64,000 nucleotides of DNA from Alteraurantiacibacter buctensis (lineage in GTDB: Bacteria; Pseudomonadota; Alphaproteobacteria; Sphingomonadales; Sphingomonadaceae). The stretch spans positions 682,657 to 746,656 of the forward strand of contig NZ_WTYV01000002.1 of the NCBI RefSeq assembly GCF_009827655.1. Reading direction: 5' to 3'. Made by a program: the position numbers and the translations under genes. Below, piece after piece: positions 59,690-64,000 of this stretch. A model generated the notes under the pieces. The model was not told the DNA's origin and did not search any database. It worked only from the letters and a program-made list of their open reading frames with translations. The number at the start of each line of letters is the position of its first letter. The first letter of the stretch is position 1.

Positions 59690-60646
59690 ATGTCGATCGT
59701 CAGCAAGCGCATCCTGGTTACCGGGGGCGCGGGGTTTCTCGGCAGTCACCTGTGCGAGCGGCTGCTCGAGGCCGGCCACGATGTGCTGTGCGTGGACAAC
59801 TACTTCACCGGCCGCCGCGCCAACGTGGCGCACCTGCTGGACAGCGACCGGTTCGAGCTGATGCGCCATGACGTCACCTTCCCGCTCTATGTGGAGGTGG
59901 ACGAGATCTACAACCTGGCCTGCCCGGCCAGCCCGGTGCACTACCAGCACGATCCGGTGCAGACGACGAAGACCAGCGTACACGGCGCGATCAACGTGCT
60001 GGGCCTTGCCAAGCGCACGCGGGCCAAGATCTTCCAGGCCAGCACCAGCGAAGTCTATGGCGACCCCTCCGTCCACCCGCAGCCGGAGGAATACTGGGGC
60101 AACGTCAACCCCATCGGCATCCGGTCCTGCTATGACGAGGGCAAGCGCTGCGCCGAGACGCTGTTCTTCGATTACCACCGCCAGCACGGGCTGGAGATCA
60201 AGGTGGCGCGCATCTTCAACACCTATGGCCCGCGCATGCACCCGGCCGACGGGCGCGTGGTATCGAACTTCATCGTCCAGGCACTGAAGGGCGAGCCGAT
60301 CACGATCTATGGCGAGGGCCTGCAAACGCGCAGCTTCTGCTATCGCGATGACCTGGTGGAAGGCTTCATCCGCCTGATGGCCACCGGCGCCGAGGTGACC
60401 GGCCCGATCAACCTGGGCAATCCGGGCGAATTCACCATGATCGAGCTGGCCGAGGCGGTGATCGACCTGACCGGCAGCGCCAGCCAGCTGACCTTCCTGC
60501 CCTTGCCGGCAGACGATCCCAAGCAGCGCCAGCCCGATATCACCAAGGCGCGTGAAGTGCTGGGCTGGGAGCCCAAGGTGAATCTGCGCGATGGCCTGAC
60601 CCATACCATCGCCTATTTCGACCAGCTCCTCAAAGAGATCGGCTGA
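59690..60646 (+). CDS. UDP-glucuronate decarboxylase-like NAD-dependent epimerase
   Basis: A 318-residue extended SDR with [15 protein letters not shown] (12-26), [79 protein letters not shown] and the catalytic [11 protein letters not shown] (Tyr-x3-Lys). The signature [15 protein letters not shown] with [15 protein letters not shown] and [16 protein letters not shown] matches UXS enzymes, which turn UDP-glucuronate into UDP-xylose. It would supply a sugar for surface polysaccharide. The subtype could also be another UXS-related epimerase. Confidence 0.9.
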   Translation: MSIVSKRILVTGGAGFLGSHLCERLLEAGHDVLCVDNYFTGRRANVAHLLDSDRFELMRHDVTFPLYVEVDEIYNLACPASPVHYQHDPVQTTKTSVHGAINVLGLAKRTRAKIFQASTSEVYGDPSVHPQPEEYWGNVNPIGIRSCYDEGKRCAETLFFDYHRQHGLEIKVARIFNTYGPRMHPADGRVVSNFIVQALKGEPITIYGEGLQTRSFCYRDDLVEGFIRLMATGAEVTGPINLGNPGEFTMIELAEAVIDLTGSASQLTFLPLPADDPKQRQPDITKAREVLGWEPKVNLRDGLTHTIAYFDQLLKEIG

Positions 60647-60652
60647 GGCGGC

Positions 60653-61399
60653 CTATTCCCCGGCAGCCTTGTCTGTCGGGGCGGGATTGTGCTGCGGTTC
60701 TTCGGGCTGCTCCACCTTGTGCTGGCGTTGCAGGCGGGCAGTGAGCGCGCCCATGGCCAGGGCCCAGGCGGCCCCGGCGGTCCAGCCGGCCACCACGTCG
60801 CTGGGATAATGCACGCCCAGGAACACCCGCGTCACGCCCACGCCGATCACCAGCAGCACGGCGCTCGCCAGGATGAACAGGCGGGTGGGGCGGTCTTCGA
60901 AATTGCGCGCCAGCACCATGGCCACCGTCAGGTAGACGATCGCGCTGTTGGTGGCGTGGCCGCTGGGAAAGCTCATCGTGTTCACCTCCACCAGGTGCGG
61001 CACGATATCGGGCCGGGGGCGGGCGAACAGGTCTTTCAGCAGCATACTGGCCAATGCGCCGCCGCCGGTGGCCGCTGCCATCACCGCCGCCAGCCGCCGC
61101 CGCTTGCGGAACAGCAGCAGTGCCACGGCCAGCAGGGATACCAGCGTCAGCACCACCACGCTGCCCAGGGCAGAGAGGTCGATCATGGTTCCTGGCAGCC
61201 ACGCTGGGCCGATCGGCTGGGCCGGGTTTCCGGGTACACGGAACAGGAGGGTGATGGTCCGGTCGAGCGCGGTGGTTTCGCCCTCCACCATCTCGCCTGC
61301 CAGCTTGACGAAAGCCCAGACCAGCGCGGCGGAAGCCAAGAACAGCACCAGCCATTTCTGCTCGCGCGCCCAATGGGCCCGCAGGTCGGTGAAGGTCAT
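60653..61399 (-). CDS. PAP2-family membrane phosphatase
   Basis: A 248-residue membrane protein with about six helices and the acid phosphatase triad: KDLFARPRPD, SFPSGHATNS and GVTRVFLGVHYPSDVVAG, in that order. PAP2 enzymes hydrolyse lipid phosphates such as undecaprenyl pyrophosphate or phosphatidylglycerol phosphate. The C-terminus (QRQHKVEQPEEPQHNPAP) is cytoplasmic and low in complexity. ATG 61399 starts MTFTDLRAHW. It converges on the epimerase gene, 6 bases away, and is divergent from the YdjM-like gene. Confidence 0.92.
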   Translation of the reverse strand: MTFTDLRAHWAREQKWLVLFLASAALVWAFVKLAGEMVEGETTALDRTITLLFRVPGNPAQPIGPAWLPGTMIDLSALGSVVVLTLVSLLAVALLLFRKRRRLAAVMAAATGGGALASMLLKDLFARPRPDIVPHLVEVNTMSFPSGHATNSAIVYLTVAMVLARNFEDRPTRLFILASAVLLVIGVGVTRVFLGVHYPSDVVAGWTAGAAWALAMGALTARLQRQHKVEQPEEPQHNPAPTDKAAGE

Positions 61400-61476
61400 G
61401 GCTCTGGCGTCTCCGTAGGTTTGCCGCCACAACGGCGGTGATGGCGAATGGTTGCCCGATGGGCGGAGCGTTTTGA

Positions 61477-62391
61477 ATGGATAATCTCACCCACTCGCTG
61501 ATCGGCGCGGTGATCGGCCAGTGTGGCCTGAAGAAAAAGACGGGCCTGTCCATGCCGGCGCTGATTATCGGGGCCAACCTGCCGGACGTGGATGCGGCGT
61601 GCTTCTTCTGGCTGGAGGGGCAGGAGCACCTGGCCTTCCGCCGTGGCATTACCCACGGCCCGCCCGCCATGATTCTCCTGCCGCTGCTGCTGGCAGGCGC
61701 GCTGTATGGCTGGGACCGCTGGCAGGCGAAGCGCGGCAAACGGCCGGAAGGACGAAGGCCGGTGCATTTCGGCTGGCTCTATGCCTTGTCGCTGCTCGGC
61801 TGCCTAACCCATCCGGCGATGGACTGGATGAACAACTATGGCGTGCGCCTGCTGGCTCCGTTCAGCCAGCGCTGGTTCTATGGCGACGTGCTGTTCATCA
61901 TTGACGTGTGGATCCTGGCCATGCTGATCGGCGGCGTGTGGCTGTCGCGCAGGCGGGAAAAGAGGGGCGGCGAATGGATGCGCCCGGCGCGCGTGACCCT
62001 ATCCGCCATGCTGGCCTACATCGGCCTCAACGCCGGGATCACCCATGCGCGGGAAAGCGCGCTGGCGGGGCAGGGTGACGTGGTGATCGCCAGCGCCGTT
62101 CCGGTGGCCTTCTGGCAGCGGCAGATGATCGTGGGGGGCGAAGGGCGCTATACCATCGACGGCGAACCCATCGGCGATTTCGACCTGACCGAGGCTGACG
62201 AGCCTGACATAGCCCGCGCCGTGCCACAGGCCGCGCCCTTCCTGTTCTGGGCACGCGCGCCTTTGGTCCATGTTGCCGATGACGGGCGCTATCTCCTACG
62301 CGATGCCCGCTATCTGATGCGCGGGACGAACAGTTTCAGCGTGGAACTGCCCGCCGAGGTCTGCGCTCCGCAAGAGCCGCCGACGCAATAG
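61477..62391 (+). CDS. YdjM-like metal-dependent membrane hydrolase (DUF457)
   Basis: A 304-residue membrane protein starting MDNLTHSLIGAVIGQCGLKKK, with several helices and a conserved His/Asp pattern: NLPDVDAACFFW, RGITHGPPAMILLPLLLAGALYG and HPAMDWMNNYGVRLLAPFSQRWFYGDVLFIIDVWI. It matches the DUF457/YdjM family of putative metal-dependent hydrolases, which in E. coli is LexA-regulated. The C-terminal part has a periplasmic stretch (VVIASAVPVAFWQRQMIVGG). It is 15 bases before the photolyase gene, so perhaps they are co-transcribed. Confidence 0.85.
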   Translation: MDNLTHSLIGAVIGQCGLKKKTGLSMPALIIGANLPDVDAACFFWLEGQEHLAFRRGITHGPPAMILLPLLLAGALYGWDRWQAKRGKRPEGRRPVHFGWLYALSLLGCLTHPAMDWMNNYGVRLLAPFSQRWFYGDVLFIIDVWILAMLIGGVWLSRRREKRGGEWMRPARVTLSAMLAYIGLNAGITHARESALAGQGDVVIASAVPVAFWQRQMIVGGEGRYTIDGEPIGDFDLTEADEPDIARAVPQAAPFLFWARAPLVHVADDGRYLLRDARYLMRGTNSFSVELPAEVCAPQEPPTQ

Positions 62392-62406
62392 GAAAGGACG
62401 CCCTTC

Positions 62407-63792
62407 GTGCCGCAACCGCAAATCGTCTGGCTGCGGCGCGATCTGCGCCTGGCGGACCAGGCTGCCTTCCACGCGGCGGCCAGGCTGGGCCCGGTCATCC
62501 CGGTCTATATCCTGGATGACGAGACGCCCGCCGAACGCCGGATGGGCGGGGCCAGCCGCTGGTACCTGCACCAGGCGCTGTCCGCGCTGGAGATCGAGCT
62601 GGATCACCACGAACTGCGCCTGATCCTGCGCCGCGGACGGGCCGACGAGGTGCTGGGGGCGCTGGTCGAGGAAACAGGGGCCGCCGGGGTCCACGCGCTG
62701 CGCCATTACGAACCCTGGTGGCGCGAGGCGGAGGAGAGACTGGCGGGCAAGGTGGACCTGACGCTGCATGACGGGCTGTACCTGCTGCCGCCCGGCTCGG
62801 TGGTGACGGGGGGTGGCACGCCGTTCAAGATCTTCACCCCCTTCATGCGCGCGCTGTTTGCCGAGATTGGCGAGGAGGAGCCACTGCCCGTCCCCGATTT
62901 CTCGCGGCCCGCGAAGTGGCCCAAGTCCGACCGGCTGGAAGACCTGGCCCTGCTGCCGACCGCCCCTGACTGGGCAGAGGGCATGCGCCAGGCCTGGACC
63001 GCCGGTTCAGCCGCCGCGCAGGAGCGGTTCGACAGCTTCCTGGAGGTGATCGACGACTATCGCGAAGATCGCGAACTGCCCTCGATCGACGGTTCCTCGC
63101 GCCTCAGTCCGCAGCTTCATTTCGGGGAGGTCAGCCCGCGCCAGTTGTGGGCCCAGGTGGCGCACAATCCCGGGCGCGGGGCGGGCTTCTTCCGCGCCGA
63201 ACTGGCGTGGCGCGACTATGCCGCCAACCTTGTCGCCCAGTTCCCGCGCTATACCGAGGAGCCCTATCGCCCCGGCTATGACCACCGCCTGTGGCGCGAT
63301 CCGCTGACCGACGAGGAGGCAGCAGCGGACCTGAAGGCATGGCAGCAGGGCCGCACCGGCTATCCCATCGTCGATGCCGGGATGCGCCAGTTGTGGCAGA
63401 CCGGCTGGATGCACAACCGCGTGCGGATGATCGCCGCCAGCTTCCTGGTAAAGCACCTGCTGATCGACTGGCGCCACGGTGAGGAATGGTTCTGGGATAC
63501 GCTGGTGGATGCCGACCATGCCAGCAACGGCACTAACTGGCAGTGGGTCAGCGGCACGGGGGTAGACAGCAACATGTTCGTGCGGATCATGGCCCCGTTG
63601 AGCCAGAGCGAGAAGTTCGACGCGGGCGACTATATCCGCCACTACGTGCCGGAACTCGCCAGCCTGGCAGACCCCTATGTGCACGATCCGGAGGAAGCCG
63701 GCTGCCGCCCCGCAGCCTACCCGCGCAAGGTCATCGGCCACCGGGAAGCGCGCGAGCGGGCGCTGGCGGCCTATCGCGCCATCAGCCGCTGA
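62407..63792 (+). CDS. phrB: Deoxyribodipyrimidine photolyase
   Basis: This enzyme repairs UV pyrimidine dimers with blue light. The 461-residue protein begins PQIVWLRRDLRLADQAAFHAA with the antenna-domain start and has the FAD-binding domain with SRLSPQLHFGEVSPRQLW, RAELAWRDYAANL, GYPIVDAGMRQLWQTGWMHNRVRMIAASFLVKHLLIDWR and NGTNWQWVSGTGVDSNMFVRIMAP. GTG 62407 is the start, 15 bases after the previous stop. Length and motif order are normal for CPD photolyases. The 3' end overlaps the sulfotransferase gene on the opposite strand by 22 bases. Confidence 0.95.
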   Translation: MPQPQIVWLRRDLRLADQAAFHAAARLGPVIPVYILDDETPAERRMGGASRWYLHQALSALEIELDHHELRLILRRGRADEVLGALVEETGAAGVHALRHYEPWWREAEERLAGKVDLTLHDGLYLLPPGSVVTGGGTPFKIFTPFMRALFAEIGEEEPLPVPDFSRPAKWPKSDRLEDLALLPTAPDWAEGMRQAWTAGSAAAQERFDSFLEVIDDYREDRELPSIDGSSRLSPQLHFGEVSPRQLWAQVAHNPGRGAGFFRAELAWRDYAANLVAQFPRYTEEPYRPGYDHRLWRDPLTDEEAAADLKAWQQGRTGYPIVDAGMRQLWQTGWMHNRVRMIAASFLVKHLLIDWRHGEEWFWDTLVDADHASNGTNWQWVSGTGVDSNMFVRIMAPLSQSEKFDAGDYIRHYVPELASLADPYVHDPEEAGCRPAAYPRKVIGHREARERALAAYRAISR

Positions 63793-64000
63793 CGCTGCGC
63801 CTCCATATAAGCGCGCACGTGCTGCTGCAGCACGGGGAAGGACTGCTGCATCGGGTTGCCCTGCAGTTCGCCACTGGCTTGCTGCATCGCCTCGCGCTCG
63901 TTGACGCGGGGATAGGGGATTTCGGGCACAGGCACGCCCAGGAAGGCACATAGCGGCTCCCACCCGTCGCGTGCCTCGAACACCAGTAGCCGCTCGGCCG
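63771..64000 (-). CDS. Sulfotransferase-family protein (3'-terminal part, gene continues beyond the window)
   Basis: The last ~76 residues of a P-loop sulfotransferase-like protein lie here. The stretch ERLLVFEARDGWEPLCAFLGVPVPEIPYPRVNE is the conserved C-terminal segment of the Sulfotransfer_4-type family found in sphingomonads. The frame is open to base 64000, so the N-terminal half with the P-loop is outside. The end is EAQRQRLMAR, and its stop at 63771 lies within the photolyase gene. GTG 63983 is only an internal codon. Confidence 0.75.
   Translation of the reverse strand, partial: AERLLVFEARDGWEPLCAFLGVPVPEIPYPRVNEREAMQQASGELQGNPMQQSFPVLQQHVRAYMEAQRQRLMAR

Overview
The window is high-GC DNA from a chromosome of an alphaproteobacterium, most probably order Sphingomonadales and perhaps Erythrobacteraceae. 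The pointers are several TonB-dependent receptors with a VTARRRE-type N-terminus, a DUF6481 protein, a KorAB 2-oxoglutarate:ferredoxin oxidoreductase, a subclass B3 metallo-beta-lactamase of the kind known from Erythrobacter, and the bamD-recN-ligA order. No tRNA, rRNA, CRISPR array, insertion sequence or prophage was found. Most genes are dense and housekeeping-like. Two AT-richer inserts stand out: an AIPR-type gene at 3863-5536 and a small unknown gene at 23260-23916.

Layout. 1-3.8 kb: the end of a c-di-GMP enzyme (GGDEF-EAL-PilZ) and lepA. 3.8-6.5 kb: a divergent pair that looks like phage defence, an AIPR protein with a nuclease-like N-terminus and an HNH endonuclease with a PUA/EVE-like N-terminus. 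6.6-15.5 kb: DUF6481, a terminase-small-subunit-like protein, a CHASE2 adenylate cyclase, a TonB receptor-phytase operon preceded by what looks like two tandem Pho boxes, a FecR/TPR pair and two Flp pilins. 15.6-20.1 kb: a divergent O-methyltransferase and CmcJ-like oxygenase, then a TonB receptor broken by one amber codon and preceded by two LacI-type palindromes. 20.1-26 kb: a zinc-ribbon protein, bamD, recN, a HEPN-like unknown and ligA. 26-34 kb: an MFS transporter, then a probable copper region (DUF2946 protein, two TonB receptors, PepSY membrane protein, glutaredoxin-MauE fusion with a CsoR-type operator).

34-42.3 kb: a leftward run (short-chain dehydrogenase, B3 metallo-beta-lactamase, prmA, TIGR02117 protein), then sdhC-sdhD-sdhA without sdhB, then a hybrid histidine kinase. 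42.5-44.3 kb: a nitric-oxide stress module, with an NsrR-like Rrf2 regulator divergent from a truncated haemoglobin, a small membrane protein and a YeaR-like DUF1971 protein. 44.3-51.8 kb: cyclophilin, CreD, an FMN alpha-hydroxy-acid oxidase, a BlaI/BlaR1-like pair with a BlaI-type operator, a broken GtrA-family gene, a periplasmic unknown and a YpfJ-type metallopeptidase. 51.9-64 kb: bdhA, guaB, rsmB, a TPR protein, rppH, korA-korB, a UDP-glucuronate decarboxylase-like gene, a PAP2 phosphatase, a YdjM-like membrane protein, a photolyase and the end of a sulfotransferase gene.

Nutrient and stress themes recur: phosphate scavenging (phytase), metal handling, nitric-oxide defence, beta-lactam or cell-envelope sensing, and DNA repair. 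No single large novel gene cluster is evident. The most promising less-described pieces are the AIPR/HNH pair, the HEPN-like gene nested between recN and ligA, the CmcJ-like/methyltransferase/TonB locus, and the BlaR1-like protein whose C-terminus is not a penicillin-binding domain.
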